Of a DNA stretch of 64,000 bases, positions 43,125 through 51,598 are shown one piece after another. Source of the stretch: Chitinophaga pinensis (GTDB lineage: Bacteria > Bacteroidota > Bacteroidia > UKL13-3); NCBI GenBank assembly GCA_945870425.1, contig CAMBSD010000011.1, forward strand, positions 1 through 64,000, read 5' to 3'. The position numbers and the translations under genes were made by a program. Positions within the stretch are counted from its first letter, which is position 1. Each line of letters starts with the position of its first letter. The notes under the pieces were generated by a model. It saw nothing but the letters and a program-made list of their open reading frames with translations. It was not told the DNA's origin and made no database searches.

Positions 43125-44519
43125 TTAATAAAAAGTAATATTTGTTGCTGTTCCCGAGCTAATTTTAAATTGTCTTTCAAAGGTATTATTACTTCGGGTA
43201 GCACCTTTGGCTCTGTATATTATTTTATAATCTCCCGGCTGCATTACTGCTATGTGCTTTCTGGTTTCTATGGGTAACTTACACACCCAAACCATCTCAT
43301 TTCGCACCATTTGATAGACATCAGCATAATAGTCTGAAAGGTTATAGTTTAAAACCAATTTGCCTGGCTGAGGAATTTGCATCGTGGTAACAGTACTTTG
43401 ATCCACCGATACATCTTTGAAAAGCATACGAGGTAATGTGAGAACCTCTATATCGTATCTTCCAACAATGTATTTCTCTTTGGCATTGGCATCTTGCACA
43501 TGCAGTGTTTTATGGTCACCCGCCTTGCGGGTAATGAATTGTAACTTGTCGTATTGAGTTAATCCATCTACGCGTAGCATGAGCTCTCCTTGGGGTGCAT
43601 CTACTGCTATGGTAGTGTGTTTTCCTGGTGTCATGCTGATATTCTCTTTTACAACAGGAGGAATGGTATGAATCACCATGCGGTATTTGTAAATAGGGTC
43701 TAACTGAACGGTATCAGGGTTTCCTCGCTCATTGATGGTGTGCATGTAATTATACATCAATTGCTTGCTATCCATGTCATAAAAACTCATGTTCACATTG
43801 CTTTCGGTAGGTTTGCTATACACATCCAAAAGGTTTACAGTGGCAGTAGTGTTGTTCAATGCCTGAGAAATAACCACATTCAACACATTGTTAAAATCTT
43901 CTTCTGTATTGGCATCATAATACCTACCTACACATTCAAAAGCTTTCCTAAAATCATCTGTGGAACCCAAACCAATGATAAAAGGCTTTAGCACGACTCC
44001 TTGGCTTTGAAGCGCTTCTGAAACCGCACAAGGATCTCCGGCACATTCTTCAATACCATCGGTAATTAAAATTATAATATTTCTAGTATAGGGTTCTTTT
44101 GGAAAATCATATGCGGCTTGCTGGAGCGAATAGGCTATTAATGTTGTTCCTTTAGGAGTTATGGATGCTATTTTTTTCTTTACTTCTTCGTGGTTTTTTT
44201 CGCGAAAAGGAACCTCCAGCCTGGTATCGCGGCAATCTCTTTTTTGCGGGGGACTTGTGTGTCCATACACACGAAGGGCTATTTCAACATTCTTAGCGTT
44301 TACAAGGCTATCCACAATTTTTGAAAGAAGTCTTTTGGCCACATTAATCCTAAAATCTTTATCCATACGGGCATACATACTTCCAGAGCCATCCAACAAA
44401 AACAAAATGCGCGTTTTAGTGGGACGCAAAGCCTGTTGTGCCGATGTCCTGAAACCAATAAGTACCAATACTAGGCAAACAAAAAAGCTTAGCTTGTAAA
44501 AAATAGCGTTGTTTTTCAA
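43125..44519 (-). CDS. von Willebrand factor A domain protein
   Basis: 464 residues. A signal peptide or N-terminal anchor (FVCLVLVLIGFRTSAQ), then a vWA domain with the MIDAS motif DGSGSM (43-48), the GTTLIAYSLQQA threonine region and ILITDGIEECAGDPC. The C-terminal half is beta-rich and without named domains. It lies 12 bases after the transketolase N subunit gene and 18 bases before the C subunit gene, all on one strand. It is probably exported and binds a protein partner through a metal ion. A link to the cytoplasmic transketolase is not obvious. Confidence 0.85.
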   Translation of the reverse strand: MKNNAIFYKLSFFVCLVLVLIGFRTSAQQALRPTKTRILFLLDGSGSMYARMDKDFRINVAKRLLSKIVDSLVNAKNVEIALRVYGHTSPPQKRDCRDTRLEVPFREKNHEEVKKKIASITPKGTTLIAYSLQQAAYDFPKEPYTRNIIILITDGIEECAGDPCAVSEALQSQGVVLKPFIIGLGSTDDFRKAFECVGRYYDANTEEDFNNVLNVVISQALNNTTATVNLLDVYSKPTESNVNMSFYDMDSKQLMYNYMHTINERGNPDTVQLDPIYKYRMVIHTIPPVVKENISMTPGKHTTIAVDAPQGELMLRVDGLTQYDKLQFITRKAGDHKTLHVQDANAKEKYIVGRYDIEVLTLPRMLFKDVSVDQSTVTTMQIPQPGKLVLNYNLSDYYADVYQMVRNEMVWVCKLPIETRKHIAVMQPGDYKIIYRAKGATRSNNTFERQFKISSGTATNITFY

Positions 44520-44531
44520 GGTTTATTTAAA

Positions 44532-45377
44532 TTAATAATCTCCTAAATTAGAGGGTAGCTGTGCCAAAGCTTTTTCCAATTCCGCATCATTGGGTGCCAC
44601 TCCATGCCATTTATGACTTCCCATCATAAAATCGATTGGGTAACCCATTTCAGTTTTCATGATGATAAATATCGGTTGACCATGACCCGTTTGTCTTTTA
44701 GCTCTTTCCATTACATCAATAATTTCAGGAAAACTATGGCCATTCATTCTGAATACCTTCCACCCAAAAGCAATCATCTTGGCCTCAATGTCCTCCCCTA
44801 TTCCCATTACACTTTGGGTTGAACCATCAATTTGTTGGCCATTGTAGTCTATAGTAACTATCAAATTGTCAACTTTATTGTGCGCTGCATACATAAAAGC
44901 TTCCCAGTTTTGACCTTCTTCTATCTCACCATCACCCATCAAAGCGTAAACAATTTTATCATCGCCATTTAACTTCTTAGCCAATGCCGCGCCAATTGCC
45001 ACCGAAACACCTTGACCCAAAGAACCAGAAGCTACCCGCACACCTGGTAAATGTTCGTGAGTAGTAGGATGTCCTTGCAAACGGGTATTTAACCTACGAA
45101 AAGATTTTAGTTCGCTTACTGGAAAATACCCCGAACGCGCCAAAACACTATAAAAAACTGGTGAAATATGCCCGTTTGACAAAAAGAAAATATCCTCACC
45201 TACCCCGTCCATTTTAAAATCAGGCTTATGCTCCATGATATGAAAATACAAGGCAGTTAAAAAGTCTGCACAACCTAAAGACCCTCCGGGATGTCCTGAT
45301 TTACAGCCATGAACCATACGCAGCACATCTCTGCGAACTTGTGTTGAGGTTTGATGTAGTGGTTTCGTGTCTATCAT
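44532..45377 (-). CDS. transketolase, N-terminal subunit
   Basis: 281 residues, the diphosphate-binding half of a split transketolase. Landmarks are SGHPGGSLGCADFLTALYF, FLSNGHISPVFYSVLA, GSLGQGVSVAIGAAL, and the thiamin diphosphate motif beginning MGDGEIEEGQNWEA (GDG at 148-150) and ending near DYNGQQ. First gene of the three-gene operon with the vWA gene and the C subunit. A good -7 box lies upstream at 45410-45417. Confidence 0.93.
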   Translation of the reverse strand: MIDTKPLHQTSTQVRRDVLRMVHGCKSGHPGGSLGCADFLTALYFHIMEHKPDFKMDGVGEDIFFLSNGHISPVFYSVLARSGYFPVSELKSFRRLNTRLQGHPTTHEHLPGVRVASGSLGQGVSVAIGAALAKKLNGDDKIVYALMGDGEIEEGQNWEAFMYAAHNKVDNLIVTIDYNGQQIDGSTQSVMGIGEDIEAKMIAFGWKVFRMNGHSFPEIIDVMERAKRQTGHGQPIFIIMKTEMGYPIDFMMGSHKWHGVAPNDAELEKALAQLPSNLGDY

Positions 45378-45409
45378 AATCTGTTGTTTTACACAAAATA
45401 ATTTTGCGT

Positions 45410-45417
45410 CAAAAGTA
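45410..45417 (-). promoter_or_regulatory. -7 promoter element of the transketolase operon
   Basis: The minus strand reads TACTTTTG, matching TAnnTTTG, 32 bases before the ATG at 45377. No convincing -33 element was found at normal spacing. Confidence 0.45.
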
Positions 45418-45478
45418 TGAAATGAGGGCGGATTAACTCACATTTGTTGCCCACATTTTAGGATAATTACCTAACCAC

Positions 45479-47050
45479 ATGAGAAAAACAATACAAATCA
45501 CAGCGCTACCCGAAGAGCTTCACAACGATGAAAGTGTGAAAAACTATTTGCAAAGATTTTTAGGAGTGACTGCTCAAGAAATTTCAGGGTTTACTTATCA
45601 GAAAAAAAGCATTGATGCCCGCAAAAAACCTGTAAGGGTAAATCTGCAACTTGAAGTGTTTTTGAATGAAACACCACAAAATGAAGATTTCGATTTTGAT
45701 TTTAAAAATGTGTTAAACGCCCAAGAGGTTCACATAATTGGAGCTGGGCCAGCTGGCCTTTTTTCTGCTCTTCAACTGATTGAACTTGGCTTAAAACCTG
45801 TTATTTTCGAACGAGGCAAAGATGTACGTGAACGAAGAAGAGATTTGGCCAATATCACCAAAAACAATTCAGTAAACCCTGAAAGCAATTATTGTTTTGG
45901 AGAAGGAGGCGCAGGCACCTATAGCGATGGCAAATTATATACCCGAAGCAGCAAAAGAGGAGATGTGATGCGTGTGCTAAAACTGCTTGTTAAACATGGT
46001 GCTGACAGCAATATACTTTACGAAAGCCATCCACATATTGGTACAAACAAACTTCCACAGATAATTACTGCCATAAGAGAAACTATTCAAAACTGTGGTG
46101 GCGAAGTGCATTTTAATTCAAAGCTGACTGATATTGAAACTGAAGACAACAATGTAAAAAGCATTACCATCAACCAACACTCAAAATACAAAGTTAAAAA
46201 TCTAATCCTTGCCACAGGGCATTCGGCTAGAGATGTGTTTGAATTATTGCATAGAAATAACATACTAATTGAGGCCAAACCTTTTGCCTTGGGTGTAAGG
46301 ATAGAACATCCACAAGATTTGATTGACAAAATACAATACAAATGCAGCAGTAAACGCAGTGAATACCTCCCAGCTAGCAGCTATTCTATAGTGCAACAAG
46401 TTTCTGGTCGGGGCGTGTTTTCCTTTTGCATGTGTCCGGGTGGTATCATAGCACCCGCTATGACCAATGCCGGTGAGATTGTGGTAAACGGCTGGAGTCC
46501 ATCTAAAAGAAACAACCCTTATGCCAATAGTGGTTTGGTGGTTTCGGTTGAACTATCCGATTTGAAAGCCTTTGAAAAGTATGGCCCACTAGCTGCAATG
46601 ATGTTTCAGGCCTCGGTAGAGCAAAACTGTTTTGATAAGGCAGAGAAAAATCTGAAAACACCTGCACAAAGGGTGGTTGATTTTGTAAATAAAAAGCACT
46701 CGCAAAGCCTTCCTGATTGCTCTTATCTGCCTGGAATAGTAAGCAGAAAATTGGATGATGTATTGCCAGAGTTCGTGCATAGAAGTTTGCGAGGGGCCTT
46801 ACAAGAATTTGGCAAGAAAATGCGTGGTTATTATACCAACGATGCGGTTTTGGTAGGCACAGAATCTCGCACCTCTTCACCTGTAAGGATTCCAAGGCAC
46901 CGCGACACCTTTGAACACACACAAATACAAGGACTTTACCCTTGTGCCGAAGGGGCAGGATATGCGGGAGGCATTGTTTCAGCGGCCATGGATGGAGAAA
47001 ATTGTGCCAAGGCAATTGCCAGGGTGGTGGGTATTACTGATATAGATTAG
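45479..47050 (+). CDS. FAD-dependent oxidoreductase (COG2509 type)
   Basis: 523 residues. An N-terminal small domain (RKTIQITALPEELHNDESVKNYLQRFLGV) precedes the dinucleotide fold HIIGAGPAGLFSALQLIELGLKPVIFERG. YCFGEGGAGTYSDGKLYTR, GVFSFCMCPGGIIAPAMTNAGEIVVNGWSPSKRNNPYANSG and YPCAEGAGYAGGIVSAAMDG are hallmarks of the uncharacterised FAD-dependent dehydrogenases of COG2509. Reaction unknown. Divergent from the transketolase operon. Confidence 0.9.
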   Translation: MRKTIQITALPEELHNDESVKNYLQRFLGVTAQEISGFTYQKKSIDARKKPVRVNLQLEVFLNETPQNEDFDFDFKNVLNAQEVHIIGAGPAGLFSALQLIELGLKPVIFERGKDVRERRRDLANITKNNSVNPESNYCFGEGGAGTYSDGKLYTRSSKRGDVMRVLKLLVKHGADSNILYESHPHIGTNKLPQIITAIRETIQNCGGEVHFNSKLTDIETEDNNVKSITINQHSKYKVKNLILATGHSARDVFELLHRNNILIEAKPFALGVRIEHPQDLIDKIQYKCSSKRSEYLPASSYSIVQQVSGRGVFSFCMCPGGIIAPAMTNAGEIVVNGWSPSKRNNPYANSGLVVSVELSDLKAFEKYGPLAAMMFQASVEQNCFDKAEKNLKTPAQRVVDFVNKKHSQSLPDCSYLPGIVSRKLDDVLPEFVHRSLRGALQEFGKKMRGYYTNDAVLVGTESRTSSPVRIPRHRDTFEHTQIQGLYPCAEGAGYAGGIVSAAMDGENCAKAIARVVGITDID

Positions 47051-47052
47051 AG

Positions 47053-47682
47053 CTAATTAATAATTCTAAAAGAAATACTATTAGCCTGGTATTTTTCGCC
47101 TGTAGAAAGTTCAAGCAACACTTTATATTTAAACTCATTATTCAAAATTGGTCCGACCTTTAAACCAAGTGATAATTCTTGTACTTCTATTAATGCAGTA
47201 TCTTGAGCAAGATATTCATTTAAATCTTGCTTTTTTCTATAATAGGTAAGGTTTTCAAACAAGTCATTAATGGTGTCATTAGCAAAATGTGAAGAATCAA
47301 AGTCATTTAATTTAACTACATATAGGCTTTTTAGTCTTTCTGTTTTAGACCCATTCATTCCGGGTGGGACTGGAGAGCATGCATTCAAAGAACTCATTAA
47401 CGAGAATCCCGAGATGTGCTTATCATTATTTAGAGCAATATGGTCTAAAAGATAATTGATATTAATATATGAAAAGTCTGATAGCGAAACAGTATCTCCT
47501 TGAGCAATTTGAACTGTATAAAATGTTCGGTTTTTTTTATAATTCAACAAGTATAGTCCTTTGATATCAAAATATTTTAATGTACTTCCTGGACCGCCAC
47601 AACCAGTATCAATTCTTTCACAACTTTGAAATGATATTCCAACTGTAAGCTAGATGGTGAGCACTATTGTTTTTATTTTCAT
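47053..47682 (-). pseudogene. lipoprotein gene with in-frame amber codon in the signal peptide
   Basis: From the ATG at 47682 the frame reads MKIKTIVLTI, then TAG (47650-47652), then LTVGISFQSCERIDTGCGGPGS and about 190 more residues to the stop at 47053. Without the TAG this is a normal lipoprotein signal with its lipobox Cys 21 codons in. The downstream frame is intact, so the stop is recent, or bypassed, or translation restarts at an internal codon such as TTG 47550, which would lose the signal. No known family is recognised in the mature part (165 residues from 47550). Confidence 0.7.
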
Positions 47683-47844
47683 AATGATTGTGGTTGATAA
47701 AACAAGTTTTCAAATTGCATATCAAGCATAACATTTATTTTCCAAACACTTTGCCTCAAAACAATTAGCTTCGCTTGGGTGTTTTTATGGGGTATAAAAC
47801 CGCGCAAGATTATTTTGCGTTTATATATCAAACCCTACAGAAAA

Positions 47845-48369
47845 ATGAAAAATATAAACCTTTGCCTTGTATTACTTGCAGCCCTTGTTGTAAGTTCTTG
47901 TCAGCAATGTTCAGCACAAAACAAAAAACCAATTAACTCAAAAACCAGCATGAAAGAAATAGCCACAAACCACCCATTTGAAGTTCAAAAAACGGATGCA
48001 GAATGGAAACAAACACTAACACCTGAGCAATATGCGATCCTTCGTCAAAAAGGCACTGAAAGACCCTTTACAAGCAAGTTTGAAGACCATTATGATGGTG
48101 GTACTTACACATGCGGTGCCTGCGGAAATCCATTGTTCAGCAGTGATGGCAAGTTTGATAGTGGTTGTGGTTGGCCTAGTTTTTTTGAAGCTTTAGACAG
48201 CACAAAGATTGTTACACAAACCGATAATAGTCATGGCATGAGCCGCATTGAAATTATGTGTGCTAAGTGTGGTGGGCATTTAGGCCATGTATTTAACGAT
48301 GGGCCAAAAGACAAAACGGGATTGCGATATTGCGTAAATGGAGCCTCTTTGGATTTTAAAAAGAAATAG
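47845..48369 (+). CDS. msrB: peptide-methionine (R)-S-oxide reductase, exported lipoprotein form
   Basis: 174 residues from the ATG at 47845, chosen because it opens a lipoprotein signal ([19 protein letters not shown], Cys19). It repairs methionine-R-sulfoxide in proteins, here probably in the periplasm. The MsrB fold is complete: zinc ligands C90/C93 (CGAC) and C139/C142 (CAKC), recycling Cys108 in [20 protein letters not shown] and catalytic Cys163 in RYCVNGASL. No msrA is adjacent. Confidence 0.94.
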   Translation: MKNINLCLVLLAALVVSSCQQCSAQNKKPINSKTSMKEIATNHPFEVQKTDAEWKQTLTPEQYAILRQKGTERPFTSKFEDHYDGGTYTCGACGNPLFSSDGKFDSGCGWPSFFEALDSTKIVTQTDNSHGMSRIEIMCAKCGGHLGHVFNDGPKDKTGLRYCVNGASLDFKKK

Positions 48370-48830
48370 ACCTAATCGGCAATAAGGAAACACCGTCTAA
48401 AAATAACTGCAGATACTATAGCTTTCATTTTTCTTGATAAAAACGAAACATCCCGCTGAGCGGGACAAGACTGACCTAAAATTTTCTGTAAATAGTATTT
48501 AAAGGAAAAGCATTCCGAATGCGAAGCCGATTTTCGCAGTGCTGTGCAAAAAGATTTCAAGCAGGGCTTTGCGCAGCCTTATAAGTTTTGCTATGAGAAG
48601 TGGATTTAGCCAAGCGGCAAAAACTATACAGCGGCATGGAGAAATGTTTTGGGGTTGGCTATCGCATGGGCAAGCAGCTTGATTCCGATTGATCGGAAGA
48701 AACTCTTTTGGTTACTTTTGGAGTTGTCAAAAGTAACTGATGTGAAATTGATTCGTTAATTTAATTTCTTACTTACGATAAATATAAGTCCGCCTTGAAA
48801 TAAGACTTCGCCCTTACCCTTTTAAAAGAT
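48370..48830. repeat. 461-bp gap made of dispersed-repeat palindromes
   Basis: No supportable gene. Three clean palindromes are seen: TCCCGCTGAGCGGGA (48451-48465), TTCCGATTGATCGGAA (48683-48698), and GTTACTTTTG with CAAAAGTAAC (48711-48737, 10-bp stem). The middle part is richer in GC than its surroundings. The layout suggests a dispersed non-coding repeat. A 62-codon open frame on the minus strand runs through it and is not convincing. Confidence 0.55.
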
Positions 48831-49349
48831 TTATAAATCCAATACCATCAAAAAGTCGTCACACTCTTGACTGCCTAACACAAACTTGCGGGTACCAAAG
48901 TTCTTGAACCCAAACTTTTCGTAGAATTTAATAGCTCTTACATTCTCTTGCCAAACGCCTAGGAAAAGATGCTCAAAGCCTTGTTGGCGACTGAAATCAA
49001 TGGCTTTTTGCATAAGAGCAGCACCAATGTGTTTTCCAAGTCCTCTTTTGCGAACGTAAATTTTCTCTAGTTCTATAATTTTTCCTTCTAATCCACCCGG
49101 TTTCACATCGTCAATAAGCTTGATATAACCCACATCTCCCTCATTGTCATATGCGGTGAAATAATGTATGCGATTATCTGAAACGTTTTTTTTCAGCTGC
49201 TCTATGTTATATGTTTTGTTGATATATTGCCTTAAATCATTCTCATCATGATAATCGATAAAGGTTTCGAAAAAAGTGGCAGCCCCTAGCTCAGCCAGCA
49301 AGGCATGGTGTTTCCAGCCCGATTGAATGATATTTATTTCTTCGCCCAT
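48831..49349 (-). CDS. GNAT-family N-acetyltransferase
   Basis: 172 residues. EINIIQSGWKHHALLAELGAATFFETF opens the fold; IIELEKIYVRKRGLGKHIGAALMQKAIDFSRQQGF holds the acetyl-CoA loop RxxGxG/A, and LGVWQENVRAIKFYEKFGFKNFG is the C-terminal half. It is most like the RimI/YjcK-type acyltransferases that act on small molecules or protein termini. Substrate unknown. It overlaps the upstream DUF1801 gene by 16 bases. Confidence 0.88.
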   Translation of the reverse strand: MGEEINIIQSGWKHHALLAELGAATFFETFIDYHDENDLRQYINKTYNIEQLKKNVSDNRIHYFTAYDNEGDVGYIKLIDDVKPGGLEGKIIELEKIYVRKRGLGKHIGAALMQKAIDFSRQQGFEHLFLGVWQENVRAIKFYEKFGFKNFGTRKFVLGSQECDDFLMVLDL

Positions 49350-49747
49350 TGCCTTTGCTTTTTACTATTTGTGTTTATTTTATATCGCTCTTCTTTTATC
49401 AAAATGGCCTCGTGAATATACCTTACTAAAACATCATGTTTTTCAAGACCTTCACGTTGCAGCACCCAATGCCTAATTTGTGTTTGTCCTTCATTGGATT
49501 GAAGTATGTTTTCTTCATCGCTCATGAGGTGTCCGTCACAAAAACCAAGCACCAATTTGTTACCTTTTTTGATGATGCTAAAGTACAATAAAAATCCTTT
49601 GTAAGTGTAAAAGGGCGTATTAAATTTAATACTTTCTTGTATTTCAGAAGAAACCGAAAGTATTAGGGGGCTTAGCTCCTGATACTTTCTTTGAATCCAT
49701 TCTTCTTGTTCGAAGATATAATGTTCTAAACTGCTATATCTTTTCAC
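49334..49747 (-). CDS. DUF1801 domain protein
   Basis: 137 residues. FEQEEWIQRKYQELSPLILSVSSEIQESIKFNTPFYTYKGFLLYFSIIKKGNKLVLGFCDGHLM resembles the YdhG-like DUF1801 fold (iron chaperone frataxin-like). Function unproven. Overlaps the GNAT gene and lies 15 bases after the TPR lipoprotein gene. Confidence 0.75.
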   Translation of the reverse strand: MKRYSSLEHYIFEQEEWIQRKYQELSPLILSVSSEIQESIKFNTPFYTYKGFLLYFSIIKKGNKLVLGFCDGHLMSDEENILQSNEGQTQIRHWVLQREGLEKHDVLVRYIHEAILIKEERYKINTNSKKQRQWAKK

Positions 49748-49762
49748 TTAAATATTGTTTTA

Positions 49763-50443
49763 TTACTGTCTTCCGCCTTGCATCAATTGTTGCAAATTGC
49801 GCTTAGCCATCACAAAATCTGGATACTCTTTCAATGCCATTTCAAAATATTTTTTAGCGCCCATCAAATCACGACTTTGGGCTTGCATATAGGCTTTCAT
49901 ATTGTATACAGCTGCTCTTAGTGGCACCTTTTGTTTTTCAGATTCACTAACAGCAAAATCTACACTGTCTTTTGGGGTAGCTTTGGTTTCAAGCTCAGCA
50001 AGGTTTTTAACGGCTTGTTCCATCTGACCTGTACTAAATTGGAAAGCTGTAATTTGGTATAAATAAGATAGCTTTTTAGTGCTAGCAAACAATTTGTTAT
50101 AGATATCAAACTCTTCTTCAATCTTACCTTTTTGTTGCGCACAAAGTGCCTTAATTTGAAGGAAACGCTCGTCATTTGGCTTGCGCACCAATACCCTATT
50201 GGTATAATAATCCGCGGCCTCTATATTGCTAGTTGCTACATATAGCTCCGGTAAAGTGTCTTCATACATAGTAAGTGTGCTGTCCTTTAACAGCATGTAT
50301 TGTATGGCAACTATAGCCGATTGATAGTCTTTTACAGCCATGCTTTTTTCAAACAATAATTTGTTGTCATTCGAGTTGTTGGTGGTGTTTTTACAAGCAA
50401 ACAAAGTAGCCGTAAGACTTAAAAGAAGAATTGTTTTTTTCAT
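49763..50443 (-). CDS. TPR-repeat lipoprotein
   Basis: 226 residues. MKKTILLLSLTATLFACKN is a lipoprotein signal (Cys17). The rest is helical with tetratricopeptide-like repeats (AIVAIQYMLLKDSTLTMYEDTLPELYVATSNIEAADYYTNRVLVRKPND; a final repeat DLMGAKKYFEMALKEYPDFVMAKRNL). A periplasmic protein-interaction scaffold. It follows the epimerase gene by 6 bases, so 48831-51484 is one operon of four genes. Confidence 0.8.
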   Translation of the reverse strand: MKKTILLLSLTATLFACKNTTNNSNDNKLLFEKSMAVKDYQSAIVAIQYMLLKDSTLTMYEDTLPELYVATSNIEAADYYTNRVLVRKPNDERFLQIKALCAQQKGKIEEEFDIYNKLFASTKKLSYLYQITAFQFSTGQMEQAVKNLAELETKATPKDSVDFAVSESEKQKVPLRAAVYNMKAYMQAQSRDLMGAKKYFEMALKEYPDFVMAKRNLQQLMQGGRQ

Positions 50444-50449
50444 TATGTG

Positions 50450-51484
50450 TTATATAGATTGGTTTTGTTGTAGTATTAATTGTTTGCAAGCTTCTGCTAT
50501 GGTTTGCTTCACTGGTTTAAAGTCCATTTGAATGGCATCCTTTACTTTTTGGTTGTTATAAAAATATTGGTTTAGGGATGCCCTAGCCGTTTCTTTAGTG
50601 ATGTTAGCTTGTTTGCCTGTTAGTATCTTCTTCAATGCCATTAACCTCCATGCAATTTCTGCAAGTAATTTATTTACTTTGATGTATGGGGCTTTTTTAC
50701 CCAATTCCTTAGCAGCAGTTTCAAAGAAATCCTTCACTGAAATATTCTCACTTACCAAAATATATCTTTGTGCAAAGAGGTTCTTATCCATCAGTAAAAC
50801 AGAGGCCTTAACAACATCTTCAACATCCACATAACCATTCACCCCTGTTGAGTAAAAAGGCAAACCCTTAGCAACCATTTTTAGCATATTTACAGAGCCC
50901 TTATTCCAATCCCCTACACCTATTATTACCCCTGGGTTAACAATAACCGCATTTAGGCCTTCCTCTATTCCCCTCCAAACTTCCATCTCAGCCTTGTGTT
51001 TGCTTATGGCATAATTGCTATTATTTGGTGATTCGTCCCAATGTGTTTTTTCGTCAATCAGCTGACCACTTTTGGTTCTACCCAAAGCAGCAATTGAACT
51101 GATATAACAAAGTTTTTTCACTCCACATGAAATCGCAGCATTCACTACATTAGCCGTTCCGTCTAAGTTAACATGGTTCATTTGCTCTTGATCTTTTGCT
51201 TGAAAAGATACCATAGCAGCACAATGATAAACTTCATCAGCTAATTGAAAAACCTCTTCTAAAGACAAAATATCGTTCAAATCTCCATCGCGCCAACTTA
51301 ACGCTTGAAGCAGTTTTGTTTTTTCTTGATCATTAAGCTTTTCAAAGCGATAAGAAAAGATGTAGTTAAACTCCTGAAGGCTTGATTCGTTGCGTTTTAA
51401 ACCACAAACAGAATGACCCGCCTGCAATAAACTGCATACCATATGAGACCCTAAAAAACCCGTTGCTCCAGTTACTATAATCAA
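50450..51484 (-). CDS. NAD-dependent epimerase/dehydratase (extended SDR)
   Basis: 344 residues. An N-terminal Rossmann motif GATGFLGSH (5-13), CAAMVSFQAKD, the YAISK active-site motif near residue 160, and VNPGVIIGVGDW after it. Similar proteins act on nucleotide sugars, dihydroflavonol-like substrates or steroids, so the substrate cannot be named. First gene of the operon running to the GNAT gene. Confidence 0.85.
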   Translation of the reverse strand: MIIVTGATGFLGSHMVCSLLQAGHSVCGLKRNESSLQEFNYIFSYRFEKLNDQEKTKLLQALSWRDGDLNDILSLEEVFQLADEVYHCAAMVSFQAKDQEQMNHVNLDGTANVVNAAISCGVKKLCYISSIAALGRTKSGQLIDEKTHWDESPNNSNYAISKHKAEMEVWRGIEEGLNAVIVNPGVIIGVGDWNKGSVNMLKMVAKGLPFYSTGVNGYVDVEDVVKASVLLMDKNLFAQRYILVSENISVKDFFETAAKELGKKAPYIKVNKLLAEIAWRLMALKKILTGKQANITKETARASLNQYFYNNQKVKDAIQMDFKPVKQTIAEACKQLILQQNQSI

Positions 51485-51598
51485 TGTGTGGAAATGTGTA
51501 TTAAGTAGTCAACAATATTAGGCAATTTGCAAAATATTTTAATATTAATTATTAAACGTTCATCCTATAAATTTGAATGTTTATAAGCCCAAGCAAAT

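Noticed and set aside
48372-48560. 62-codon minus-strand frame after msrB
   Set aside because: It runs through palindromic dispersed repeats, has no start context or recognisable domain, and its Cys/Ser-rich composition looks non-coding.
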